Shown here: positions 47,969 through 57,340 of the stretch, in pieces
Position numbering within the stretch: the first letter of the stretch is position 1
How the letters are laid out: every line of letters starts with the position of its first letter
From: Effrenium voratum
Lineage: Eukaryota > Sar > Dinophyceae > Suessiales > Symbiodiniaceae
Direction of reading: 5' to 3'
DNA length: 64,000 nt
Assembly (NCBI GenBank): GCA_963377175.1
Contig: CAUJNA010001768.1
Location: 1 to 64,000 of the forward strand
Notes under the pieces: generated by a model
The model's input: only the letters and a program-made list of their open reading frames with translations
Told to the model about the DNA's origin: nothing
Database searches by the model: none
Program-made: the position numbers and the translations under genes

Positions 47969-50900
47969 ATGGCAGATGGAAGTGGAGCAGGAAGTCCCCA
48001 AGCTGGAGGACCGCAGAGTGAGATCATCATGTTGATGAGTCAGATGAGAGACGCAATTGCAATCAGCGCTCAATGTGCGCAAAGTTCAACGAGTGCTTTG
48101 GAAGCACTGCGGGCCGAAAGGGCCACGGAGACCACACTCAGAGGACCGGATTTGGCAAAGGTGCTCTCGAAGCCAGAAAGGTTTCAGGCAAGTAGTAGAG
48201 ATGAGGAGCTCAGCCAGTGGAGAAACTGGATATGGAATGTGGAGCAGTGGCTTTGTGCGCTGGACAATAAGTTCGGTGAAGAGTTTGCTTACATTCGGGG
48301 AAACCACAACACGGTGGTTAAGATGTCGGAGCTCGCTGCAGACACGAGAGGTCGGAGCCAACAGTTGTTTGCAGTTCTTGCAGGACTTCTTCATGAAAGA
48401 GGAAGATCAATCTTGAGAGCAATCGGAGAGCAGAACGGCTATGAGGCGTTCAGACAGCTCGAGGCCGATTTGGCACCTTCGAGCAAAGCAAGGCATTTGG
48501 CTATCTTGGGAGCCATTGCATCATATCCGGCATTCAGCAACAAGTCTTCGTTGTTGCAGCAGGTTCTCAAACTTGAAGAGCTGTTTGAGGAATACAGACG
48601 TGTGGCAGGAAAAGATTTGGACAGTGATGTTAAGCTTTCCACTATGCTTCGTGCTACAGGTGGACAGCTTCGGTCGTTTCTCAACATCACACTCACGGAG
48701 TCAAGCACCTATGAGGAGCTAAGGTCTGTCATTGCAAGATGGGATGCATCGCAAACAAAGTGGCAGAACCCTTTGTCAGCCGCGTTTGGTCCAGATTCAA
48801 ACAAGAATGGTGTTGCCGACATGGAGATCGATCGTGTCGGTGAGTACAAAGGAGGAAAGAAAGGAAAAGGCAAAGGAAAAGGAAAGGACAACAAAGGCAA
48901 AGGAAAGGGAGGCAAATCTGGCTTCCATGATTACAATCAGCAGAACAAAGGCGGCAAGAGCAAAGGAAAAGGAAAAGGAAAGGATGGAAAAGGTCATGAG
49001 GGAAAAGGAAAATCAGGCGGCAACAGCAACAGCAACAACTGTTTGCATTGCGGCAAGCCAGGACACTGGCGACGAGATTGCTGGCAACTTCAACGTGATC
49101 AGCAACAGGGCATCAGGCGTGCTGAACAGCAGAATGATGTTGAGCAGAATCAACAACCGGCACAGCCAACCCAGCATAGCAACAGCAGTGAGTTGTCTTC
49201 AACCAGGCAGTCATTCGTGCCATCTTTGTCGTCGACAACCACGTATCGGAATGTTCGCCAGGTTTCCAATGTTGTTCAACACCATTTGGATGACGGTTTG
49301 GAACAGTACGATTTGACGATTTTCTCCATGGAGGAAACAGATGATGAGGCGAATATTCACATGGTTGAACAGTTTTTCTTGCATGATGGCTCAGATCATG
49401 AAGATGCTTATGAAGACCACAGTTTGGTTCATTTGTATGAAACTGCATTTGAGCAACTGGCAGCATGCAGCAGTAGCAACAGTACTGACATGAACAACAC
49501 ACATGTTTTCATGGGTGGCAGTTGCACTAATTTGCAGAGCGAATTGCACATTCGGACGATCAATGGTCGGGCCTGTTTCAATGGGTCTGAGGAGAATGTT
49601 CAATTAATCTTGGACAGCGGTGCAGACATCTCTGTGTTGCCGGAGAAGTATGGCAGCATCGGAGAAGCAGCTTCAATGCCGAGCAATGTGAGGTTTCGGG
49701 ATGCCCAAGGAAACAATTTGCCGGTGCAATCTGTTCGCAACATTTGGGTGCGTATTGGAAATTGCAGCTTTCGGGAGACGTTCATCATCGCACGTGTTAC
49801 GAGCCCTTTACTTGCAATGGGGAAACTCTTGCGGAGTGGTTGGACTATTTCACAATCAGATGGTGGACCTTGTTTGCAGTATGATGACAGCAGCATTCCA
49901 ATTTCCTTCAAGCGCAACTCATTGGTGACAGATGCACACATTTGCATGGTGACTGAACAGGTCGCACTTCCTTCAGATGTGGAGGACATAGAAATCAAGG
50001 ATATGAATCGCGTGGAGCTCACTTCAGTTCTTGAGAGGATTGGAGAGTCATGGGATCAGATTGATGTGCATTGTTTTGCGAAGAGATCAGTCGGCAGACG
50101 CTACATCAGCATTGCAGCGGATTCGCCAGAGGAAGGTCTTTGTTACAGGACGACCCTGGTCAAATTCGGTGAGGACTGGGAGGTGATGCAGTTTGAGTTT
50201 GATTTGCATTCAGCAGCGCATGAAGAACATGACGCACGAATTCCTGGAGTGACAGATCCATGTGAGATTTTGACAATTGTTTACGGACAAAGGATGAGAC
50301 CTGAGAAGCTTGGGTTTATTTATACTGCAGACTCTTTTGGTCATGAGGATGGTGTGAGCCGAGATTTCTTCGGCAATCCTGAAGGTGCACTGGAGGAGGA
50401 CATTCCAAGCCCAGCGGATGAGGAGGTGCAAGCCTCAGCCCCAGCGGTTGTTGAGGAGTTGCATGATGAGCCGGCAGTTGATGCGGAAGCAGCAGCAGCT
50501 ATGCCAGATAGCATTGTGGTGAATGACAGCACTTTGACAGTGAACAGTGCATTGCGTGAACTGCGAGAAGCTTGCCAGTATTACAACATTGGCAAGTCAG
50601 GTGGAAAGAAAACAGTGTTTGAGAGGTTGGTGAAACATCAGCAGAAGCTCATTCTCGACAGTGTGAAGGAGCCAGAAGCTGAGAGACCGGTGAAGACTTT
50701 GCCCAGCGTCAAGGTTCCAGATGCAGGTGAAATTGCATTGCATGAGTTGACTCACATGCCTTTCCGCAATTGGTGCAAACATTGTCAGATGCATCTTGGC
50801 AGGGAGGATAAGCATCAGCGACAGAAAACGCCCAAGGACTCAATGCCGACAGTTTCTTTCGATTTCTGTTTCACGGCAAGAGGACCTAACCAAGCTGCGA

Positions 50901-53900
50901 GTGATCCTGAGAAGATGATTGTTCTTTTGCTTGTTGACAGAGACACCCGATTCGTTGAGGCGGTGCCGACAGTAGCCAAGGGTGGTGCAAAATGGAAATC
51001 TTACTTGATTGGCGAGATCGTGAAGTTCATCACATTCCTTGGACATCATGAAGTGGTACTGCGCTCAGATGGCGAGTTGGGGTACTTGCAACAAGGTGTG
51101 CAGCAGATCAGAATGAAGCAAGGCTTGAGAACTGTTATATCGTTTGCAGCGAAGGGCGATCATCAAAGCAATGGCTTAATTGAACAGAATGTGCAGAGTG
51201 TGAGACAGCAGTGCAATATTCTGCTTGGGCAGCTGGAAGAAAAGGCAGGTACAGTGGTTGACACCATGTCAGCAGTACATGCATGGGCCTGGAAGCATGC
51301 GTGTTTCCTGATCAACAGGTACCGGGTCCAGCAGGACACAACGAGTTTTGAAAAGCTGACAGGAACTCGCTACACTGGAAAGATTGTCAGGTTTGGCGAG
51401 CAAGTGCTTGCGAGAGTGAGGCCAGACAATAAGGGTGAACCACGGTTCATTGCAGCTACATGGTTGACAAAGCTTGGATTTCAAGACATCCATTGTGTCA
51501 GCACAGCATCAGGTGCATTGTTGGTGACACGCACTGTGAGGAAAGTGATGCGCCCGTGGGACAAGGAGCTGTTGGACAAGGTTTCCGAATTTCCGTGGAA
51601 ACATCCTGGATTGGTTGCAGGGTGTGTGGCAGCAAGTCGCATTCCGAGAGTTGCAGATGCTGTGACAACATACACTTTGCCTGTGGACGATGGTACAATG
51701 CTTGCAGATTTTCTTCGCATGCATACACCTTTCAATTCAGAAAGCAAAGCAGAAGACGATGAGGCAGCTTCGGATCCGCCTTCGGCAGATGAGATGCCAG
51801 AAGTATTGGCGGAGGCGGGGACTGTAATTCCTGGAGATGGCTTGCAGTCATTGCCACCGAAACGTGCAGCAGATTCGGGAGATGGACAAAGACAAGTGAG
51901 AATCAGGCTTGACGAACCAGCAAGCAGTGGACGCGTGCGAGAAGCGGAGGACACTGGAGAGGCAGAGCAGCGACCAGCAAAGCAAGCGAAGGCAGAGAGC
52001 CCTAAGCGTCAGAGGCTGGAGGCTCCACCGGTGAGAGCTGGGAACATTCAGCCGGTGGTGGAGATGGAAATGAGATCGGTGCAGATTGCGGGTGAGACGT
52101 TGTTTCACAATGATGACCCCGCAGGTCTTCAGTTTGACGAAGATGAGCTGGAAAGTTTTGAGAACTATGATGCAGATTTTGAAGACAGTATGGACAAACA
52201 GATTGAAGCGAGCCCAGAGGAGTATACGTGGTTCGGCGCTCTTTCATCGCTTTACAGGCCATTTGGATCTGAGGAACCACATTTGCCGCAGAGCGAGATG
52301 GAGGCGATAGACGAGCTTGCAATAGATGTTGAGCTCCAGCGGCTCACTGGCATGAATGTTCTGGCGGAGGTCAGTCAGAGTGCACAGATTCCAGAAGAAT
52401 GCAGAGAACTCAGCACGAAATTCGTGCTTACATGGCGTGCAAAACGCATTGACGGTGTGAATTACTGGATGCGGCGTGCCCGGTTTGTCGGGAGAGAGTT
52501 TCAATGGATGGCATGTGAAAGAGACGGAGGTTTGTTCGCGCCAGCAAGCTCGAACTTGGTGCATCGCATTTTGCCCTCGATCATGATGCATCGCAAGGAT
52601 TACAAGATGATGGTCCTTGACTTTCAGGATGCATTTCTGACGGTGAACCAGGAGAAACCTACAATTGTGCATGCATATGTGCGAGGCAAGCGAGTGTCAT
52701 ACCGCTTGTTGAAATGCCTTCCTGGGCAACGTGACGCAGCAGCTATGTGGCACTCAGACGTATCGAGCCATTTGAAAGAAGTGTGCAGCTTGCGTCAATG
52801 TGCAGAAAACCCCGTTTTGTTTTGCAGTACAACCCCAGATGCAGATTCCACAGATGTTTTGGCAGTAGGTTTGCTTCATGTGGATGATTTGATGCTTGTA
52901 GGTTTGCAGTCGGAACTGGATAGGATTGAACAATGCATTGAGAAGCATTACAAGATCAACAAAGACCGCTTGGAAGAAGGCGGTGAAATTTGGTTTCTGA
53001 AACGGTCATATCGGTTGATAAATGACGTGTTGCACATTCAACCACATCAGAAGCACATCGACAAGTTGGAAGAACTTATTCCTCGGACTGGTTTTGGAAA
53101 ATCAAGGAAAGCCCCAATGAGCACAGGACCAAGTCAGTTGGAATCAATGCCAGAACCACTTGAACCAGCAAAGGCTGCAACATACAGAACATGTGTTGGT
53201 ATCCTTCTGTACATAGCAAATGACTATGCAGAAGCACAGTTTGCTATTCGTTTGCTTGCAACGCAGATGTCAAAACCAACACGTGGCGCTTTTGCAGTTT
53301 TGCAGCATGTGGTGCAGTATTTGTCAAGTGTTAAGCATGACACATTGGCGTTTGAGCGGATTGTGCAGCATGGAGGATTTGTTGTGAAGAACACAACATC
53401 AGATGAGCCCATATTGGAAATCATGACAGATGCAGATTGGTCGGGAGACTCGATCACCAGAAAATCAGTGAGCGGTGTCGTGGCGCTCCTGGACGGCCAT
53501 TTCTTGTTTTCTGGGTCACGAACTCAGAGAGTTGTGAGTTTGTCGTCAGCAGAATCTGAGTTGTACGCAATGGTGAGTGGACTTTGTGATGCTATGCATT
53601 TGAAGCATGTTATCATGTTTTGTCTTGGTTTGGACAAGTTGACAATTCACCATCTTGGTGACAGCTCAGCTGCAAGAGGCATCTTGCAGAGACAAGGGAC
53701 TGGCGGAAGGGTGAAGCACATAGAAGGCAGACTCCTGTGGAGTCAGCAGAAGATTCAGGAGAAGATAGTCGTGCTCAACGTCGCGCAGACGAGATGGAAT
53801 CTCTCGGACATGGCAACCAAAGCTTTGAGCGCAGGACGCATTAAGATGCTGAAAGGTTTGCTCGGGTACAGAAATGAGGACAATGAGCCGATTGGAGCAG

Positions 53901-54484
53901 AAGATCTGGAAGAAGAACTAGGTCGCATTCATGCAAGAGGAGCAATCCGTCAGTTGCGGATGGAGATGAGCAAAGTCATGAGTGGAGCATCAAGTGGAGT
54001 TGCAAAGCAGTTTTTGCAGATGGCAGTTTTGCAGAGTCTAGTCACAAAGACTCTCGGAGACGCCTTGAGCTGTGGTGAAACGGATGTGTGCAGGCTGGAT
54101 GAACAGCCAATTGTTGAAATTGAGGAGAAGTGGAATTTTCATGTTTGGATGATTGTGTGCGTATTTGTTTTCTTGATTTCCGTGCAGATTTCAGTTTTCG
54201 TGTATCTGAGAAGGCGCATATGGGAACTGCGTGAATACATGAATGCGGAGACAGCAAGCATGCGTGGAGACATCGTTGAGCTTGCGGACGAGAGTGGAAT
54301 GCTAGTGGTGAGATTCATGGCCAATGACAGAAATTGGCTCACAGCCAACAACAGACTTGTGGCGATTGATGAACACATCGATCGGCTGGAGAGATACATC
54401 ATCTCGGACTTCGATGAGCAGACCACGGTGAGGATCAACGCTGAAGTGCATTTTGCCGGAACAGCGAGAAGACTTTCAGAATGA
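47969..54484 (+). CDS. Copia-2 Gag-Pol polyprotein with SAP-like and C-terminal transmembrane segments (2171 aa)
   Basis: The start chosen is ATG 47969 (MADGSGAGSPQAGG); upstream in-frame codons lack ATG. Gag is followed by a Gly/Lys-rich linker, zinc knuckle CLHCGKPGHWRRDC (~49040), protease LILDSGADISVLP (~49605), SAP-like ALRELREACQYYNIGKSGGK (~50550), integrase H..H-C..C (HELTHMPFRNWCKHC) with SFDFCF, LRSDGE and NGLIEQN, RT with MVLDFQDAFL and LLHVDDLMLVG, and RNase H with MTDADWSGD and SSAESELYA. The ~180-residue tail has a hydrophobic helix (VWMIVCVFVFLISVQISVFV, ~54140-54208) followed by a charged helical segment. The tail differs from that of Copia-1, which carries a Cys/His module. 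No frameshift or stop. Confidence 0.93.
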   Translation: MADGSGAGSPQAGGPQSEIIMLMSQMRDAIAISAQCAQSSTSALEALRAERATETTLRGPDLAKVLSKPERFQASSRDEELSQWRNWIWNVEQWLCALDNKFGEEFAYIRGNHNTVVKMSELAADTRGRSQQLFAVLAGLLHERGRSILRAIGEQNGYEAFRQLEADLAPSSKARHLAILGAIASYPAFSNKSSLLQQVLKLEELFEEYRRVAGKDLDSDVKLSTMLRATGGQLRSFLNITLTESSTYEELRSVIARWDASQTKWQNPLSAAFGPDSNKNGVADMEIDRVGEYKGGKKGKGKGKGKDNKGKGKGGKSGFHDYNQQNKGGKSKGKGKGKDGKGHEGKGKSGGNSNSNNCLHCGKPGHWRRDCWQLQRDQQQGIRRAEQQNDVEQNQQPAQPTQHSNSSELSSTRQSFVPSLSSTTTYRNVRQVSNVVQHHLDDGLEQYDLTIFSMEETDDEANIHMVEQFFLHDGSDHEDAYEDHSLVHLYETAFEQLAACSSSNSTDMNNTHVFMGGSCTNLQSELHIRTINGRACFNGSEENVQLILDSGADISVLPEKYGSIGEAASMPSNVRFRDAQGNNLPVQSVRNIWVRIGNCSFRETFIIARVTSPLLAMGKLLRSGWTISQSDGGPCLQYDDSSIPISFKRNSLVTDAHICMVTEQVALPSDVEDIEIKDMNRVELTSVLERIGESWDQIDVHCFAKRSVGRRYISIAADSPEEGLCYRTTLVKFGEDWEVMQFEFDLHSAAHEEHDARIPGVTDPCEILTIVYGQRMRPEKLGFIYTADSFGHEDGVSRDFFGNPEGALEEDIPSPADEEVQASAPAVVEELHDEPAVDAEAAAAMPDSIVVNDSTLTVNSALRELREACQYYNIGKSGGKKTVFERLVKHQQKLILDSVKEPEAERPVKTLPSVKVPDAGEIALHELTHMPFRNWCKHCQMHLGREDKHQRQKTPKDSMPTVSFDFCFTARGPNQAASDPEKMIVLLLVDRDTRFVEAVPTVAKGGAKWKSYLIGEIVKFITFLGHHEVVLRSDGELGYLQQGVQQIRMKQGLRTVISFAAKGDHQSNGLIEQNVQSVRQQCNILLGQLEEKAGTVVDTMSAVHAWAWKHACFLINRYRVQQDTTSFEKLTGTRYTGKIVRFGEQVLARVRPDNKGEPRFIAATWLTKLGFQDIHCVSTASGALLVTRTVRKVMRPWDKELLDKVSEFPWKHPGLVAGCVAASRIPRVADAVTTYTLPVDDGTMLADFLRMHTPFNSESKAEDDEAASDPPSADEMPEVLAEAGTVIPGDGLQSLPPKRAADSGDGQRQVRIRLDEPASSGRVREAEDTGEAEQRPAKQAKAESPKRQRLEAPPVRAGNIQPVVEMEMRSVQIAGETLFHNDDPAGLQFDEDELESFENYDADFEDSMDKQIEASPEEYTWFGALSSLYRPFGSEEPHLPQSEMEAIDELAIDVELQRLTGMNVLAEVSQSAQIPEECRELSTKFVLTWRAKRIDGVNYWMRRARFVGREFQWMACERDGGLFAPASSNLVHRILPSIMMHRKDYKMMVLDFQDAFLTVNQEKPTIVHAYVRGKRVSYRLLKCLPGQRDAAAMWHSDVSSHLKEVCSLRQCAENPVLFCSTTPDADSTDVLAVGLLHVDDLMLVGLQSELDRIEQCIEKHYKINKDRLEEGGEIWFLKRSYRLINDVLHIQPHQKHIDKLEELIPRTGFGKSRKAPMSTGPSQLESMPEPLEPAKAATYRTCVGILLYIANDYAEAQFAIRLLATQMSKPTRGAFAVLQHVVQYLSSVKHDTLAFERIVQHGGFVVKNTTSDEPILEIMTDADWSGDSITRKSVSGVVALLDGHFLFSGSRTQRVVSLSSAESELYAMVSGLCDAMHLKHVIMFCLGLDKLTIHHLGDSSAARGILQRQGTGGRVKHIEGRLLWSQQKIQEKIVVLNVAQTRWNLSDMATKALSAGRIKMLKGLLGYRNEDNEPIGAEDLEEELGRIHARGAIRQLRMEMSKVMSGASSGVAKQFLQMAVLQSLVTKTLGDALSCGETDVCRLDEQPIVEIEEKWNFHVWMIVCVFVFLISVQISVFVYLRRRIWELREYMNAETASMRGDIVELADESGMLVVRFMANDRNWLTANNRLVAIDEHIDRLERYIISDFDEQTTVRINAEVHFAGTARRLSE

Positions 54485-54605
54485 AGCATGAGAGAAATGC
54501 GTGGCAGGTGTACGGCATACCCTTTTGTGGTACATTGCCAGGCTGCAGTAGGAGCTAGTTTCACGAAAGATGCAGACAGACGCTCACATAATGTGACCGT
54601 TGTCT

Positions 54606-54614
54606 GAGGCGGGG
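54606..54614 (+). other. Copia-2 polypurine tract
   Basis: GAGGCGGGG directly before the 3' LTR, identical to that of Copia-1. Confidence 0.8.
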
Positions 54615-54812
54615 TGCTAATCATAATGATGAACCACCCATGTGTTTCAAACGCTTTCTCGGATAGCGTATGCTGAGTTGTATGGAGTTGAGTACAGACA
54701 TGTACATGTGTCAGAGCTGTGTGTCATGTGAACTGTGCATGAAACACTTTATCCGGTTGCGAGTGCAATGACACTTGATTGCAGGCGTCTAAATGCTCTG
54801 AGAAAATAAGCA
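54615..54812 (+). repeat. Copia-2 3' LTR
   Basis: 198 bp. It is followed at once by viral PolB sequence (AGAGCAGCCTCATCTTCGGG), which is the complement of the motif C approach PKMRLLF. Confidence 0.94.
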
Positions 54813-56053
54813 AGAGCAGCCTCATCTTCGGGAAGAGCCTTCTCATGTGGAGGTAGTAGGCCTTCTCCATCATGAGCTTGGAGAGCAGTCGTTGATCTGG
54901 ATCGAATGTTAGTCACGGAGCTCTTGCCCACGGCCCGCTCGAACTTGGCCGGGTCCACGTAGGCGTTCGTGTTCCTGAACTTGTCGGGGTCCATGAAGCC
55001 CGCCATGAAGGGGCTGCAGGCGAAGCGGTAGGCCCTGTGCAGCCTCCAGACCCTGGCGCCCAGCGCGTCCCGCAGGAACTTGAGCCGCTTGCCGTCCACG
55101 CCCTCCTCTACGTGCATGCCGAGGAAGAGCACGAGCTTCTCGCAGGGCGTTCCCGACCTTCATGCGCGCGGGGGGAGCCCAGTCCAAGTGGTCATGCAGC
55201 TCCGGGGGGAAGTCGTAGTCCACGAGGAGCAGGTAGCTCACCTCGACAGCCCCGAGAGGCACGTCTCGTGCAGCCAGCTGAGTCTTGCTGCGTTTTCTTC
55301 TGGCAGGGCGACCGTCACGCAGGGGCCGTTGGGCATGGGCAGCGTCATTGCGGCCGGGCGTTGAAGTCCAAGTACGAGATCCAGCTGACGGGCTCCTCGG
55401 GGTTGTAGTCCTCCTTGCCCAGCTCGGGGTTGTGGCTTGAGCGAAGGGCTGGAAGATGCAGCCATGACGGAGGACCGCACGTCCTTGTAGGCCTGCTCGT
55501 CGGTGATGAGGTGAATGGGAGTCTCGCGGGCCGAGTGCCTCAGCATGGCGTCCCAGGCGGCCCCGGGCAGCGTGACGTAGTCGAGCCCCGACTGCGCCCG
55601 GAAGGAGTCCCGGCAGCTCTCCATCACGTTTGCCAGGGCCAGGACGTCCGTGTGGAGGTAGCAGTCGTGGAACTCGCGGAAGGTCTCCCACCCCATGAGA
55701 TAGGCGGTGTTGACGGCCAGCCGGCGGTCCTCTGCGCTCACCGCTTTTCCTGCCAGCACGCTGTCGTAGCAGTGCTGCTCCCACACCGCAGGCATCTCCC
55801 ACGCCTCGGCGCCGCAGAAGTGCTCGAAGGGCATGGGCAGCTTGCGCAGGATGCAGTCCCACGCCTGCTCCAGGTCGCAGTGCGTCCGCCGCTGTTTGAG
55901 AGGCCGTCTTTGGGGAGAGTCGGTCGGCGTGCGGGGTGAAGCGAGGCCATCAGCGGGAAGAGCTCCGGCAGCTGCTTGTGAGTGCAGGCCCTGAGGTCGT
56001 CGATCATGCTGGCCAGGCTCGTGGGGAAGACGTTCATGCTGTCCACGAAAACT
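54813..56053 (-). pseudogene. Protein-primed family B DNA polymerase (PolB) relic, copy B (5' part)
   Basis: Minus-strand gene truncated at its 3' side by the Copia-2 LTR exactly before the DTDS motif C seen in copy A. From the 5' side: FVDSMNVFPTSLASMIDDLR (exonuclease-like DSM..P block, ~55990-56053), ELEQAWDC-type block, YLMGWETFREFHDCYLHTDV / LALANVMESCRDSFRAQSGL (~55590-55700), YVTLPGAAWDAMLRHS (~55540), EKLVLFLGMHVEEGVDGKRL / KFLRDALGARVWRLHRAYRF (~55020-55140, thumb/palm region) and MEKAYYLHMRRLFPKMRLLF (~54815-54875). Frameshifts separate these blocks. It is more complete than copy A in its 5' half. Family: DNA_pol_B_2. Confidence 0.8.
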
Positions 56054-56250
56054 TAGCGGCTCATCTGCAGGCACTTCTCGCCCGACTTGCAGAGGACTCG
56101 GAGGCAGAGGTGGCTGTGGTCGCCCTGCTTGATCGCGGCCTGCAGGGCGCACCAGCCGCCGAGGGGCCTTGGCGCGGCCTTGGCCCTGCCCTTGGGTGCG
56201 GCCTTTGGCGCAGCCTTGGCCATGGGCATGGGCCTCTCGGGCTCGCTGCC
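56054..56250 (-). pseudogene. PolB 5' extension or fused basic-protein remnant
   Basis: On the minus strand it reads MAKAAPKAAPKGRAKAAPRP followed by GGWCALQAAIKQGDHSHLCL. The first part resembles the Lys/Pro/Ala protein and the second resembles an ankyrin-type helix pair. It may be a native polymerase N-terminus or another deletion fusion. Confidence 0.3.
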
Positions 56251-56619
56251 GCTTCCTTCTTGATCGCTTACAGGTGCACTTGTTTCATGCTTGCTTGCGA
56301 GTTTTTCGCATCAAGTTACAGGACCGGCGTGTCTCAGGGACATGGCGCTGGTTGATTCAAGTGCAGCCTTTAAACAGAGATGCGTGGCATTGGACCATAG
56401 CGGGGAGCTGTGGAAAGGTCTGGCAGCTGAGTACCGGGCTTCTATACCATATAGCGCATATAGCACATATAGCAAGCCTGCTGTGGGGGTTCAGCGGCTT
56501 GGCGTACACGCGGTTTTGGTTCAATTTTGTTGCAATATTGCGGCAACGAGAGTCAACCATGGAGCAATTTTGAATCAATATTGCGGCAACGAGAGTCAAC
56601 CATGGATCAACATTGGCAA
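56251..56619. repeat. Non-coding, with a short direct repeat
   Basis: CAATATTGCGGCAACGAGAG followed by TCAACCATGGA occurs twice (about 56533 and 56577). The rest shows nothing recognisable. Confidence 0.4.
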
Positions 56620-57113
56620 CCTCTCTCTTTAGAGGGGATTTCCCAAATGGATTCTATTCTACCTGAGAGGCTCCCAGCACTCGTCCGTCCAGGAAACGAC
56701 CTCGTCCTGCGAAGGATTCAAAGTCTAAAACGCTGCGTGCAGGCGTGTGGCTGCAAAATAATGACCCCTAGATATGCTTGCAATTTGGCTCCAGGTTGCA
56801 TTTCAAGCGATGTCAAGCTTTGCCAAAGGAAACCCCTTTTCCCTTTTTTTCGGGGACCCCTTTTTTTGGGACCCCTTGTTTTCTGTTTTTTTTGTTTTTT
56901 CTTAGCCCTGCAAAGGTTGGCTCGCTTGAAATGCAACCTGGAGCCAAATTGCAAGCATATCTAGGGGTCATTATTTTGCAGCCACACGCCTGCGCGCAGC
57001 GTTTTAGACTTCGAATCCTTCGCAGGACGAGGTCGTTTCCTGGACGGACGAGTGCTGGGAGCCTCTCAGGTAGAATAGAATCCATTTGGGAAATCCCCTC
57101 TAAAGAGGGTGGC
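56620..57113. mobile_element. Foldback element 1 (~190-bp inverted arms)
   Basis: Left arm about 56620-56815 (CCTCTTTAGAGGGG-type end, TTTCCCAAATGGATTCTATT ...) is repeated in inverse orientation at about 56926-57113, ending ... AATCCATTTGGGAAATCCCC. The ~110-bp centre is T-rich with CGGGGACCCC and TTGGGACCCC. No coding capacity. A second member with a large insertion lies at 60851-62226, and an arm end occurs at 62726-62770. Confidence 0.8.
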
Positions 57114-57340
57114 CACTTCGGTTTGCAAATTTGACATGTATTGTTTTGCATGGCGAAAAGGTCGGCTTGCTCGCTTTCTGTCACAGCCTTTTAAAGTTTG
57201 AGCCTTAGAACGCGCGGCTGAGAACGTCGGTTTTTTTGTACAAAAGTGACGGGGCAGTGCCAGTGCTCGCAGGAAAGCGGCTCTGCAAAGAAACGTGCCC
57301 TGCCAGAAGGAGAGTCAGCTTTGAAGTTGTGTGTTGTCTG
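57114..57340. other. No recognisable gene
   Basis: Short transition between the foldback element and the tandem arrays. Confidence 0.3.

Larger units (their letters stand above)
47612..54812 (+). mobile_element. Copia-2: complete Ty1/copia LTR retrotransposon
   Basis: 7201 bp with 198-bp LTRs (TGCTAATCA ... AATAAGCA) differing at three positions, a primer site TGGTAGCGGAGC, an intact long ORF and the purine tract TCTGAGGCGGGG. The flanks do not match: AACCT before (recombinase gene) and AGAGC after (viral PolB). There is no target duplication, so a rearrangement joined two loci at or through this element. Confidence 0.93.
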
